This document shows positions 7,504 to 14,261 of a DNA stretch of 15,272 bases, piece after piece. The DNA comes from Chitinophagaceae bacterium UBA2793 (lineage in GTDB: Bacteria; Bacteroidota; Bacteroidia; Chitinophagales; Chitinophagaceae). The notes beneath the pieces were generated by a model. It did not search any database. It worked only from the letters and a program-made list of their open reading frames with translations, and was not told where the DNA came from. The translations under genes were made by a program, and so were the position numbers. How positions within the stretch are numbered: position 1 is the first letter of the stretch; each line of letters starts with the position of its first letter. The DNA lies in the NCBI GenBank assembly GCA_002352045.1, contig DEHT01000006.1, positions 4,403-19,674 on the forward strand. Reading direction: 5' to 3'.

Positions 7504-8772
7504 CTATACCGTCCAATCAATTACCCGGTTTTCCCATTCGGCTTTATAGGGAGCAGTTATTTTGATATAGTTATCGGTGTAACCTTCCATCATGCCATTT
7601 TTGTTGGTACTTTCAAAAAGTGTTTTGCGAGTGTTGCCTATATGTTGTTCGGTGAACATCTGCATTTTAGTATAACTAATGTTGCGAAGAATTTTATTGC
7701 GCTGATGGCGAATATTCATTGGCACCACCGGTTTTATAGAGAGCGCATGGGTATTATCTCTTTCAGAATAAGTAAATACATGCAGATAAGAAATATCCAT
7801 CACTTGCAGAAATTGAGCGGTTTCATTAAAAAGTTCATCTGTTTCACCCGGGAATCCAACAATTACATCTACGCCAATACATGCGTGAGGCATCAATGTT
7901 TTTATCAGGCTCACTTTTTCTGCATACAATTCTCTTTTGTATCGGCGGCGCATGGCTCCTAAAACTTCGTTGCTGCCGCTTTGCAGTGGAATGTGAAAAT
8001 GTGGCATAAAGCGTTTGCTGTTACTCACAAACTCAATCATATCGTTGCTTAGCAAATTGGGCTCAATAGATGAAATGCGATACCGATCTACACCTTCCAA
8101 CTCATCCAATTCTTTTATTAAACTAAAAAAATCTTCTTCTCTTTTTTTGCCGCCATGCAAGCCTTTGCCAAAATCGCCCAGGTTGATGCCGGTTAACACA
8201 ATTTCTTTTGCCCCACCTGCAGCAATATTTTTTACATTGTCTTTAATGTTTTCAATGCTATCGCTGCGGCTCATACCTCTTGCCTGGGGAATGGTGCAAA
8301 AACTGCAATTGTAATCGCATCCGTCCTGCACTTTTAAAAAAACACGGGTGCGTTCATTTATCGAATGAGAGGCGGTGAATGTATTTACATCTTCAATATC
8401 GCAACTGCATATTTTTGTTGCATCGTTGTTGCTGATATCTTTTAAATGTGCAGCAATATTGAACTTTTCGGCAGCCCCTAAAACCAGGTTTACACCGGGT
8501 ATTTCAGCAATTTCCTTTGGCTTTAATTGTGCATAGCAACCGGTTATCACCACCATGGCTTCGGGTGCTTTTCTTTGTATGCGACGTACCAGTTGCCGGC
8601 ATTCTTTGTCGGCATTGTCGGTAACGCTGCAAGTATTTATTACATATACATCGGCCACATCGTCAAAGTCTTTTTTTACGAATCCATCATTTTCCAGCAT
8701 ACGGCCAATTGCCGTTGTTTCGGAAAAATTAAGTTTACAGCCCAATGTATGTAATGCTACTGTGCGGTTCAT
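7504..8772 (-). CDS. mtaB: tRNA t6A37 methylthiotransferase MtaB (radical SAM)
   Basis: MtaB adds a methylthio group to t6A at position 37 of tRNAs reading ANN codons, using two iron-sulfur clusters and S-adenosylmethionine. From the chosen start it has 422 residues. The N-terminal UPF0004 domain carries three cluster cysteines: Cys12 in LGCKLNFSE, Cys48 in NTCSV and Cys79 in ITGCY. The radical SAM motif CxxxCxxC is Cys152, Cys156 and Cys159 in DGCDYNCSFC. The LGCKLN form at the N-terminus and the GCYAQ segment favour MtaB over MiaB or RimO. A weak TRAM-like tail fills the last 60 residues. The ATG at 8772 is preferred over an in-frame TTG at 8790 because a promoter box at 8786-8779 lies between them and the protein aligns with the family from MNRTVALHTLGCK. 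An extra CSC pair near 122-124 is not part of the cluster motifs. Confidence 0.95.
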   Translation of the reverse strand: MNRTVALHTLGCKLNFSETTAIGRMLENDGFVKKDFDDVADVYVINTCSVTDNADKECRQLVRRIQRKAPEAMVVITGCYAQLKPKEIAEIPGVNLVLGAAEKFNIAAHLKDISNNDATKICSCDIEDVNTFTASHSINERTRVFLKVQDGCDYNCSFCTIPQARGMSRSDSIENIKDNVKNIAAGGAKEIVLTGINLGDFGKGLHGGKKREEDFFSLIKELDELEGVDRYRISSIEPNLLSNDMIEFVSNSKRFMPHFHIPLQSGSNEVLGAMRRRYKRELYAEKVSLIKTLMPHACIGVDVIVGFPGETDELFNETAQFLQVMDISYLHVFTYSERDNTHALSIKPVVPMNIRHQRNKILRNISYTKMQMFTEQHIGNTRKTLFESTNKNGMMEGYTDNYIKITAPYKAEWENRVIDWTV

Positions 8773-8778
8773 GGGGCG

Positions 8779-8786
8779 CAAAGATA
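8779..8786 (-). promoter_or_regulatory. Bacteroidota -7 box for mtaB, almost at the start codon
   Basis: On the minus strand the bases read TATCTTTG, an exact match to the Bacteroidota -7 consensus TAnnTTTG, followed by C, and only six bases separate the box from the ATG at 8772. Transcription would then begin within a few bases of the start codon, leaving little or no 5' leader. A matching -33 TTTG is not clear; the upstream region is made of AGTTGA-type repeats. Confidence 0.65.
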
Positions 8787-8793
8787 CCAATAT

Positions 8794-8831
8794 AGTTGCA
8801 AGTTGACAGTTGAAAATTGATAGTTGAAAGG
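8794..8831. repeat. AGTTGA-type degenerate tandem repeat
   Basis: About five units follow one another on the plus strand: AGTTGCA, AGTTGAC, AGTTGAAA, ATTGAT and AGTTGAAAGG. The unit length drifts between six and ten bases. The array sits just upstream of the mtaB promoter box in the divergent region. Similar units recur at 15242-15272. Function unknown. Confidence 0.7.
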
Positions 8832-8958
8832 TTTAGCTATTTTTTAGCCATAGAATGTTTATATATTTTTTGGCCATTTAACCAAAAGCCACATTAAACG
8901 AATTACCCTCCCCACTCTAAAAATGCCTCCCTAAAAATTTTAACCTGCCACAACTCGC

Positions 8959-8966
8959 TATTTTTG
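8959..8966 (+). promoter_or_regulatory. Bacteroidota -7 box for the DUF4258 gene
   Basis: The bases TATTTTTG match TAnnTTTG, are followed by C, and end four bases before the ATG at 8971. As with mtaB, the transcript would be leaderless or nearly so. No convincing -33 element is visible. The box pattern is simple and AT-rich, so it could be chance, but its exact placement favours a real promoter. Confidence 0.55.
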
Positions 8967-8970
8967 CAAA

Positions 8971-9384
8971 ATGAATAAAAAGTATTTCCCCCTTATAGCT
9001 TTATTGGCAGCGGCGCTATTTTTATATTGGGTAAAAAACAATCAAAGAGGAGAAGCAAAACCTCCCCGGAATATTAATGTTGAAACAGAGGTAAACATTG
9101 ATAATTTCAATCGCAGACCTTCAAAAATTATTTACAGCAAACATGCCCAATGCCGCATGGATTGCAGGCATATAAACGAAAATGAAGTAAAAGAAATTTT
9201 AGAAAACGGAGTAATCAATAAAAAAAGAATTGAAGTAAGCGCAAAGGGCACAAGCTACCCCCTGGAGGGAACTACAAGCGACGGGCAGAAAGTTAGAATT
9301 GTTTTTGCACCTAAAAACGATGGAACCGTGGTAGTGGTTACTGTAATAGATGTAGAAAATGAATATAAGTGCGATTGCAAATAG
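8971..9384 (+). CDS. Membrane-anchored DUF4258 protein
   Basis: The protein has 137 residues. One hydrophobic segment at about 6-21, preceded by two lysines, acts as a membrane anchor or uncleaved signal, with the rest probably outside the inner membrane. Residues about 54-128 fit DUF4258, shown by YSKHAQCRMDCRHI (55-68), EVKEILENG (72-80) and a following strand-rich segment ending VVTVIDV. DUF4258 domains are often short cytoplasmic proteins that look like toxin components, but no antitoxin-like partner lies next to this gene, and the anchor makes a cytoplasmic RNase-type role unlikely. Cysteines at 61 and 65 inside the motif and at 134 and 136 at the extreme C-terminus are unusual and could bind metal or form disulfides in the periplasm. 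Function unknown; the domain call is from recognised sequence. Confidence 0.75.
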   Translation: MNKKYFPLIALLAAALFLYWVKNNQRGEAKPPRNINVETEVNIDNFNRRPSKIIYSKHAQCRMDCRHINENEVKEILENGVINKKRIEVSAKGTSYPLEGTTSDGQKVRIVFAPKNDGTVVVVTVIDVENEYKCDCK

Positions 9385-9446
9385 ATTTATTAAACCAATA
9401 AGCACCGTTTAAATTATTTAACTGAAATAGTATTTTTATTATTGGT

Positions 9447-9454
9447 TATTTTTG
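9447..9454 (+). promoter_or_regulatory. Possible Bacteroidota -7 box for the GH3 gene
   Basis: TATTTTTG matches TAnnTTTG and lies 37 bases before the GH3 start codon, which would give a 5' leader of about 33 bases. No matching -33 element is evident. The first base of the box is the last base of a 9-bp inverted repeat, AACCAATAA at 9393-9401 and TTATTGGTT at 9439-9447. Confidence 0.4.
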
Positions 9455-9491
9455 TTAGTTAGTTCAACTATAGTTTAAAGAATTAAGTGTA

Positions 9492-10991
9492 ATGAAAATA
9501 AAATCCCTCCTGGCTAAACCATTTGCCAGCTATATACATAAGCAGATAAAAAAAGGCATGACCACTGCTGTGCAGGATCAGCAGCATATTTTTCATCAAC
9601 TAATAAAAACGGGTTTAAAAACGGAGTTTGGCAAAGACCACGATTTTGCAAATATTAAATCCTATGAAGATTTTGTTCAAAGAGTACCCATAAGAGATTA
9701 CGAAGCATTTAAACTATATATAGAAAAGATAAAGGAGGGTAAGCATAACATACTATGGACAGGGCTACCCATTTATTTTGCCAAAACCAGTGGTACCACC
9801 AGCGGCGTAAAATATATTCCTATTACAAAAGATTCTATTCCCAATCATATTAATACGGCCCGCAATGCATTATTAAATTATATGACCGAAACAGGCAATC
9901 ATGCATTTGCAGATGGAAAATTAATTTTTTTAAGTGGCTCGCCGGTACTCGAAAGAGTTGGTGGAATTCCTACCGGCAGGTTAAGTGGCATAGTAAATCA
10001 TCATGTACCAAAGTATTTAAGGTCAAATCAACTGCCCGGCTACGAAACCAATTGTATTGAAGATTGGGAAGAAAAGTTAGAGAAAATAGTAGATGAAACC
10101 ATTAACGAAGATATGACGCTGATTAGTGGTATTCCACCCTGGATGCAAATGTATTTTGATCGATTGCAGGAACGCAGCGGAAAAAAAATATGCGAATTGT
10201 TTCCCAATTTTAGTGTGATGGTGCAGGGCGGCGTAAACTATGAGCCTTACAAAGCAAAACTGCTCCACAGTATTGGAAAACCCATTGATACCATTGAACT
10301 GTTTCCGGCAAGCGAAGGTTTTTTCGCTTTTCAAGATAGCATGACCGAACCGGGGTTATTAATTAACAGCAATAGTGGTATTTTCTTTGAATTTATTCCG
10401 GTAGCAGAGTATGGGAAAGATAACGCAACACGACTGTCTTTAAAAGATGTAAAAGTAGGGGAGAACTACGCACTCATCATTAGCAGCAATGCCGGCTTAT
10501 GGGGCTATAGTATGGGCGATACCGTAAAATTTGTATCTACCAACCCTTACCGGTTAATTGTAAGCGGACGCATTAAACATTATATCTCCGCATTTGGCGA
10601 ACATGTAATTGGTGAAGAAGTGGAAAGCGCTTTACTAAAAGCCAGTAAAGATACAGGTGTGCATATACGTGAGTTTACGGTAGCTCCATTTATTGCTCAG
10701 CAAAATGGAAAAAGTTATCACGAGTGGTTTATAGAATTTGAAGAAACTCCTTCCGATATTCTTTCATTTGCACAAAAAATTGATGATAACCTTCGCCTTA
10801 AAAATGTGTATTACGACGATTTAATAAGCGGCAATATTTTAGCGCAATTAAAAATATCTATGGTGCAAAAAAATGGCTTTGCCGATTATATGAAAAGCAT
10901 TGGTAAACTGGGCGGGCAAAACAAAGTGCCCAGGCTTAGCAACGACCGTGTAATTGCAAACGGACTGGAAGCATTTGTAAACAAAAATTAA
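9492..10991 (+). CDS. GH3-family acyl-acid amido synthetase-like protein
   Basis: This 499-residue protein belongs to the GH3 family, known from plants, where members join jasmonate, auxin or benzoates to amino acids through an acyl-adenylate. The three ATP-binding motifs of the adenylating superfamily are visible: motif I as KTSGTTSGVKYIP at 98-110, motif II as FPASEGFFAFQ at 271-281, and motif III as YSMGD at 339-343. SGRIKHYISAFGEHV (358-372) marks the hinge to the C-terminal domain. Length and motif order match bacterial GH3 homologues, which are frequent in Bacteroidota but have no established substrate. There is no signal peptide, so it is cytoplasmic. kduI follows after 63 bases, possibly co-transcribed, with no obvious metabolic link. 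Adenylation is well supported; acyl and amino partners are unknown. Confidence 0.88.
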   Translation: MKIKSLLAKPFASYIHKQIKKGMTTAVQDQQHIFHQLIKTGLKTEFGKDHDFANIKSYEDFVQRVPIRDYEAFKLYIEKIKEGKHNILWTGLPIYFAKTSGTTSGVKYIPITKDSIPNHINTARNALLNYMTETGNHAFADGKLIFLSGSPVLERVGGIPTGRLSGIVNHHVPKYLRSNQLPGYETNCIEDWEEKLEKIVDETINEDMTLISGIPPWMQMYFDRLQERSGKKICELFPNFSVMVQGGVNYEPYKAKLLHSIGKPIDTIELFPASEGFFAFQDSMTEPGLLINSNSGIFFEFIPVAEYGKDNATRLSLKDVKVGENYALIISSNAGLWGYSMGDTVKFVSTNPYRLIVSGRIKHYISAFGEHVIGEEVESALLKASKDTGVHIREFTVAPFIAQQNGKSYHEWFIEFEETPSDILSFAQKIDDNLRLKNVYYDDLISGNILAQLKISMVQKNGFADYMKSIGKLGGQNKVPRLSNDRVIANGLEAFVNKN

Positions 10992-11054
10992 TGTTGAACA
11001 TCAAACATAGAGCGAAAGTTTATTCAGTAAATTTTAAAAGCAAAAAATTATAAG

Positions 11055-11885
11055 ATGAAAATAAGATTTCAGGCTAGTCCCCGGGAAACTGCTGCAATGG
11101 ATACAAGCGCATTAAGGGATAATTTTTTACTTGAAAACCTGATGCAGCCGGGTAAGATTGAACTAATTTACTCTCATTACGATCGGATGATTGTAGGTGG
11201 TGCAGTGCCGGTAAATAAAAGTATTGAATTGCCTTTTGAAGAGGAGTTAAAAGCAGCCTATTTTTTAGAGCGGAGAGAAATGGGTATAATAAATGTTGCC
11301 GGTAACGGAAAAGTAACCGCCGATGGGGTTGACTATTCTTTAGAAAAACTTGAATGTGTTTATCTTGGAAAAGGAACAAAGCAAGTAAGCTTTTCGAGCG
11401 ACGATGCCAATGCTCCGGCTATTTTTTATATACTATGTGCTCCCGCTCATAAAGAGTATGAAAATAAAAAAATGTCTAAAGCAGAAGCTACTCCTGCAAA
11501 GTTGGGCGATATTTCAACTTCCAATAAGCGAACAATTTATAAATACATTCATAACGATGGAATACAAAGCTGCCAGTTGGTAATGGGGTTAACGGTTTTG
11601 GAACCCGGAAGTGTTTGGAATTCGGTTCCACCTCATACCCATACCCGCCGCATGGAAGCTTATTTTTATTTTGACCTCGATGCTGAACACCGGGTAATAC
11701 ATTTTATGGGAGAGCCACAGCAAACAAGACATATTGTAATGGCCAATCACCAGGCAGTGTTGTCGGCTCCATGGAGTATGCATTTTGGTGTAGGTACATC
11801 TAACTATGGATTTATTTGGGGCATGGCCGGCGAAAACAAAGAATTTTCAGATATGGATGCTGTTGCCATTCACGAGATACAATAA
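11055..11885 (+). CDS. kduI: 5-dehydro-4-deoxy-D-glucuronate isomerase (KduI)
   Basis: KduI interconverts 5-keto-4-deoxyuronate and 2,5-diketo-3-deoxygluconate in the breakdown of pectin and other uronate-containing glycans. The protein has 276 residues, close to the usual 278, and forms a two-part cupin. The zinc ligands are in place: His194 and His196 in PPHTH, Glu201 in RRME, and His243 in WSMHFG. The N-terminus (RFQASPRE) and the MGIINVAGNG segment are also typical. Usually kduI sits with kduD or polysaccharide lyase genes; here neither flanks it. It lies 63 bases after the GH3 gene and ends 26 bases before a strong intrinsic terminator, so it closes that transcription unit. It acts in the cytoplasm. 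Confidence 0.95.
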   Translation: MKIRFQASPRETAAMDTSALRDNFLLENLMQPGKIELIYSHYDRMIVGGAVPVNKSIELPFEEELKAAYFLERREMGIINVAGNGKVTADGVDYSLEKLECVYLGKGTKQVSFSSDDANAPAIFYILCAPAHKEYENKKMSKAEATPAKLGDISTSNKRTIYKYIHNDGIQSCQLVMGLTVLEPGSVWNSVPPHTHTRRMEAYFYFDLDAEHRVIHFMGEPQQTRHIVMANHQAVLSAPWSMHFGVGTSNYGFIWGMAGENKEFSDMDAVAIHEIQ

Positions 11886-11911
11886 TGCTATTTTTAATTT
11901 GAATAAAAGGA

Positions 11912-11937
11912 GCAAAGAATTTTTCTTTGCGTTTTTT
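11912..11937 (+). terminator. Intrinsic terminator after kduI
   Basis: GCAAAGAA and TTCTTTGC at 11912-11930 form a perfect stem of up to 8 bp around a short T loop, followed by G and six T residues at 11932-11937. Position and orientation fit an end of the GH3-kduI transcript and separate it from the arginine operon. Confidence 0.85.
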
Positions 11938-12014
11938 ATGTACATATATAAAGAACAAAGGCAGTTGCTAACAAAATTTTAATAATTGTTTAGCCTATTT
12001 ATAAACGAAAGTGC

Positions 12015-12022
12015 TACATTTG
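12015..12022 (+). promoter_or_regulatory. Bacteroidota -7 box for the arginine operon leader
   Basis: TACATTTG matches TAnnTTTG exactly and is followed by C, as is common. Transcription would begin near 12027, giving a leader RNA of about 200 bases before the GNAT gene. A TTG at 11986-11988 is somewhat too far upstream for an ideal -33 element. Confidence 0.6.
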
Positions 12023-12092
12023 CAGCAACAAATTATTAATACAAAGGTTGAAGCAGAACTATACATACTATTCTCCCGTTTCTACTGTAACA

Positions 12093-12119
12093 ATGCCACT
12101 TCCCCGACGTGGTTGCTGA
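12093..12119 (+). CDS. Putative arginine leader peptide, MPLPRRGC
   Basis: An eight-codon frame opens with ATG and encodes MPLPRRGC before TGA. Two adjacent Arg codons, CGA and CGT, lie at 12105-12110, near the end, as expected of a peptide that lets a ribosome measure charged tRNA-Arg. The same frame stays open upstream, so a TTG at 12048 could extend the product to 23 residues with the same ending; ATG is the conservative choice. No Shine-Dalgarno sequence precedes it, which is normal in this phylum. It lies 110 bases ahead of the first gene of an arginine biosynthesis operon, and its stop codon falls inside the 5' arm of a stable hairpin. That combination supports a regulatory leader, but such short frames also arise by chance. 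Confidence 0.55.
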   Translation: MPLPRRGC

Positions 12120-12191
12120 TAGGCCGAGCATAACCATCTGCCCCTATCAGTGAAAAAATCCCCCGGACACAGCGCTTTTAGTGCTTTTTTT
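12116..12191 (+). promoter_or_regulatory. Putative arginine-operon attenuator: hairpin plus terminator
   Basis: A perfect 8-bp stem joins CTGATAGG (12116-12123) and CCTATCAG (12143-12150); its 5' arm includes the leader's stop codon. Further on, AGCGC (12171-12175) pairs with GTGCT (12181-12185) around a TTTTA loop, with a T run at 12185-12191, giving a weak intrinsic terminator 38 bases before the GNAT start. GAAAAAA at 12152-12158 can pair with the T run and might hide it. A smaller stem, CCAC with GTGG, overlaps the leader codons. A ribosome waiting at the Arg codons would block the 5' arm at 12116. The exact antiterminator is not resolved by eye. Confidence 0.5.
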
Positions 12192-12229
12192 CTTGAATTT
12201 ATTTTAATCATCTTTTTCAATCATAAGCA

Positions 12230-12934
12230 TTGGAACATTTAGATATTATTATTCGTACTGCAACTTTTGCAGATGTTGATTACGCAACCATTATCACCAA
12301 CGAAATGGAAGCAAGTGCCAAAGCTCGAGGCACCGGTATCGCAAAACGCTCCCCCGATTATATTGCCCTAAAAATGGAGGAAGGTAAAGCGGTGATTGCA
12401 GTTACCCAAAATGGCGACTGGGTTGGGTTTTGTTATATTGAGGCCTGGGGCGATGAAAAATATGTTGCCAATAGCGGGCTTATTGTAGCGCCTGCATTCA
12501 GAAAAACAGGTGTGGCTAAAAAAATTAAAGAAGCCATTTTTAAGCTTTCCAGAAAAAAATATCCCGAAGCTAAAATATTTGGTCTTACTACCGGTTTAGC
12601 AGTAATGAAAATTAACAGCGACCTGGGGTACGAACCCGTTACCTATAGTGAACTTACAGATGATGAACAGTTTTGGGCAGGATGTAAAAGCTGTATCAAT
12701 TACGAAATATTAATGAGTAAAGACCGAAAAAATTGCATGTGTACAGCTATGTTGTACGACCCCAAAGATCATTACGAACCGGAAGAAACTGCACAGGATT
12801 TTAAAACGCACTCAAAGCTCTACGAACGATTTATGAAAATGAAGAAAAATAAAATGCTGCGGTTTATAATGAAAGCAAAAGGCGGTGGTGGAAATAAAAT
12901 GGTATTCAGGCAAATGATGAGTTGGTTTAGCTAA
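12230..12934 (+). CDS. GNAT acyltransferase, likely first step of arginine synthesis (ArgA-like)
   Basis: This 234-residue GNAT-fold protein probably makes N-acyl-glutamate, the first arginine precursor, because it heads an operon with argG and argC. The first strand (IIIRTATFAD) begins at residue 6, and the acyl-CoA pyrophosphate loop is APAFRKTGVA near 87-96. The start is TTG: an in-frame TAA lies at 12224-12226, and the next ATG (codon 26) would remove the first strand and helix. Beyond the core, cysteines at 152, 155, 169 and 171 form a CxxC...CxC pattern that could bind metal. The tail from about residue 190 is rich in Lys and Met. Some Bacteroidota use N-succinyl rather than N-acetyl intermediates, so the acyl donor is open. 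Expression is probably controlled by the leader upstream. The function is inferred mainly from context. Confidence 0.72.
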   Translation: MEHLDIIIRTATFADVDYATIITNEMEASAKARGTGIAKRSPDYIALKMEEGKAVIAVTQNGDWVGFCYIEAWGDEKYVANSGLIVAPAFRKTGVAKKIKEAIFKLSRKKYPEAKIFGLTTGLAVMKINSDLGYEPVTYSELTDDEQFWAGCKSCINYEILMSKDRKNCMCTAMLYDPKDHYEPEETAQDFKTHSKLYERFMKMKKNKMLRFIMKAKGGGGNKMVFRQMMSWFS

Positions 12935-12963
12935 TATATAATCATAAGACAAGCATCTTAAAA

Positions 12964-14202
12964 ATGGAAAAAATAAAAAAGATAAATAAGGATTCACTTC
13001 AAACAAATTTACAACCTGGTACCAAGGTAGTATTGGGCTTCAGCGGTGGATTAGACACTACATTTTGCGCTATCTATCTTACAAAAGAAAAAGGATTAGA
13101 AGTGCATTCCGTATTAGTGAACACCGGCGGCTTTAGTCCCGAAGAATTAAAAAACATAGAAGCTCATGCATATAAATTGGGAGTAACTTCTCACACTACT
13201 GTTGATGCCGTTCAAACGTATTACGATAGCATCGTAAAATACCTGGTATTTGGAAATGTATTAAAAAACAATACCTATCCATTAAGCGTAAGCGCCGAAC
13301 GCCTGAGCCAGGCAATTAATATAGCCCAACATGCAAAAAAATTAGAAGCAGAAGCAGTTGTGCACGGCAGTACCGGTGCCGGAAACGACCAGGTGCGTTT
13401 TGATATGATTTTTAACAGCATGTTGCCCGGAGTTGAAATCATCACTCCAATAAGAGATATGAAATTGAGCAGAGAGGCCGAAGTGGATTACCTAAAAGCT
13501 CAACGGGTAGAAATGAATTTTGACAAATCGGTTTACTCCATCAATAAAGGACTTTGGGGTACGAGTGTGGGCGGTAAAGAAACATTGAAAAGCAATGGAA
13601 CCCTTCCCGAAGAAGCTTGGCCTACGCAATTAAATCCTTCCTTGAAAGGCGAGCAGGTAAAACTTAGTTTTGAAAAAGGTGAATTGGTGAAAGTGAATGA
13701 TAAATCATTTTCTCATCCTTCAATGGCCATTCAATATTTGCAAACTATGGCCGGCCCTTATGCCATCGGTAGAGATATACACATAGGCGACACCATTATC
13801 GGTATTAAGGGCAGGGTAGGCTTTGAGGCTGCGGCACCTATGGTAATTTTAAAATCACATCATGCATTAGAAAAGCATGTGCTTACCAAATGGCAATTAA
13901 ATTTAAAAGACCAGCTGGCTCAGTTCTATGGAAACTGGCTGCACGAAGGACAAATAATGGATGCCTCAATGAGAGATATTGAAGCGTTTTTTATAAACAG
14001 TCAGCAAAGAGTAACCGGCGATGTTTTTGTGGATTTAATGCCTTATCGTTTTATGGTAGTAGGCATTGAATCGCCCTTTGATTTAATGAGCAGTAAATTT
14101 GGAAGCTATGGTGAAATGAACAATGGCTGGACCGGTGAAGATGTGAGAGGCTTCTCAAAAATTTTTGGAAACCAAAATAATATTTATCATTCCATAGTTT
14201 AA
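12964..14202 (+). CDS. argG: Argininosuccinate synthase
   Basis: ArgG joins citrulline and aspartate with ATP to give argininosuccinate, the next-to-last step to arginine. The protein has 412 residues, in the family range. The ATP pyrophosphatase loop is SGGLDT at 27-32. The citrulline/aspartate region shows HGSTGAGNDQVRFD at 134-147, matching the family's GATGKGNDQVRFE form, and YSINKGLWGTSVGGKE at 191-206. It begins 29 bases after the GNAT gene and precedes argC by 59 bases, so all three appear co-transcribed. The enzyme acts in the cytoplasm as a tetramer in known cases. A short Lys-rich N-terminal extension of about 20 residues precedes the first strand. Confidence 0.96.
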   Translation: MEKIKKINKDSLQTNLQPGTKVVLGFSGGLDTTFCAIYLTKEKGLEVHSVLVNTGGFSPEELKNIEAHAYKLGVTSHTTVDAVQTYYDSIVKYLVFGNVLKNNTYPLSVSAERLSQAINIAQHAKKLEAEAVVHGSTGAGNDQVRFDMIFNSMLPGVEIITPIRDMKLSREAEVDYLKAQRVEMNFDKSVYSINKGLWGTSVGGKETLKSNGTLPEEAWPTQLNPSLKGEQVKLSFEKGELVKVNDKSFSHPSMAIQYLQTMAGPYAIGRDIHIGDTIIGIKGRVGFEAAAPMVILKSHHALEKHVLTKWQLNLKDQLAQFYGNWLHEGQIMDASMRDIEAFFINSQQRVTGDVFVDLMPYRFMVVGIESPFDLMSSKFGSYGEMNNGWTGEDVRGFSKIFGNQNNIYHSIV

Positions 14203-14261
14203 GGGCTAAAAAAAATAAGGCAAACTTTAAAATAAGTTTAAACCATATCAATTAAGTAATA

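Noticed and set aside
8773..8790. Upstream in-frame TTG as the mtaB start
   Set aside because: It would add six residues not typical of the family, and a consensus -7 promoter box (8786-8779) lies between this TTG and the ATG at 8772.
8794..8831. CRISPR array
   Set aside because: The units are 6-10 bases with no unique spacers and no cas genes are in the window.
9393..9447. Nine-base inverted repeat AACCAATAA/TTATTGGTT as a terminator or operator
   Set aside because: The arms are AT-rich and 37 bases apart, so a stable RNA stem is doubtful, and no regulator gene is nearby to support an operator.
12015..12229. T-box or known metabolite riboswitch upstream of the arginine operon
   Set aside because: I see no T-box sequence or specifier-loop layout, T-boxes are not typical of this phylum, and I recognise no riboswitch core; a leader-peptide attenuator explains the visible elements better.
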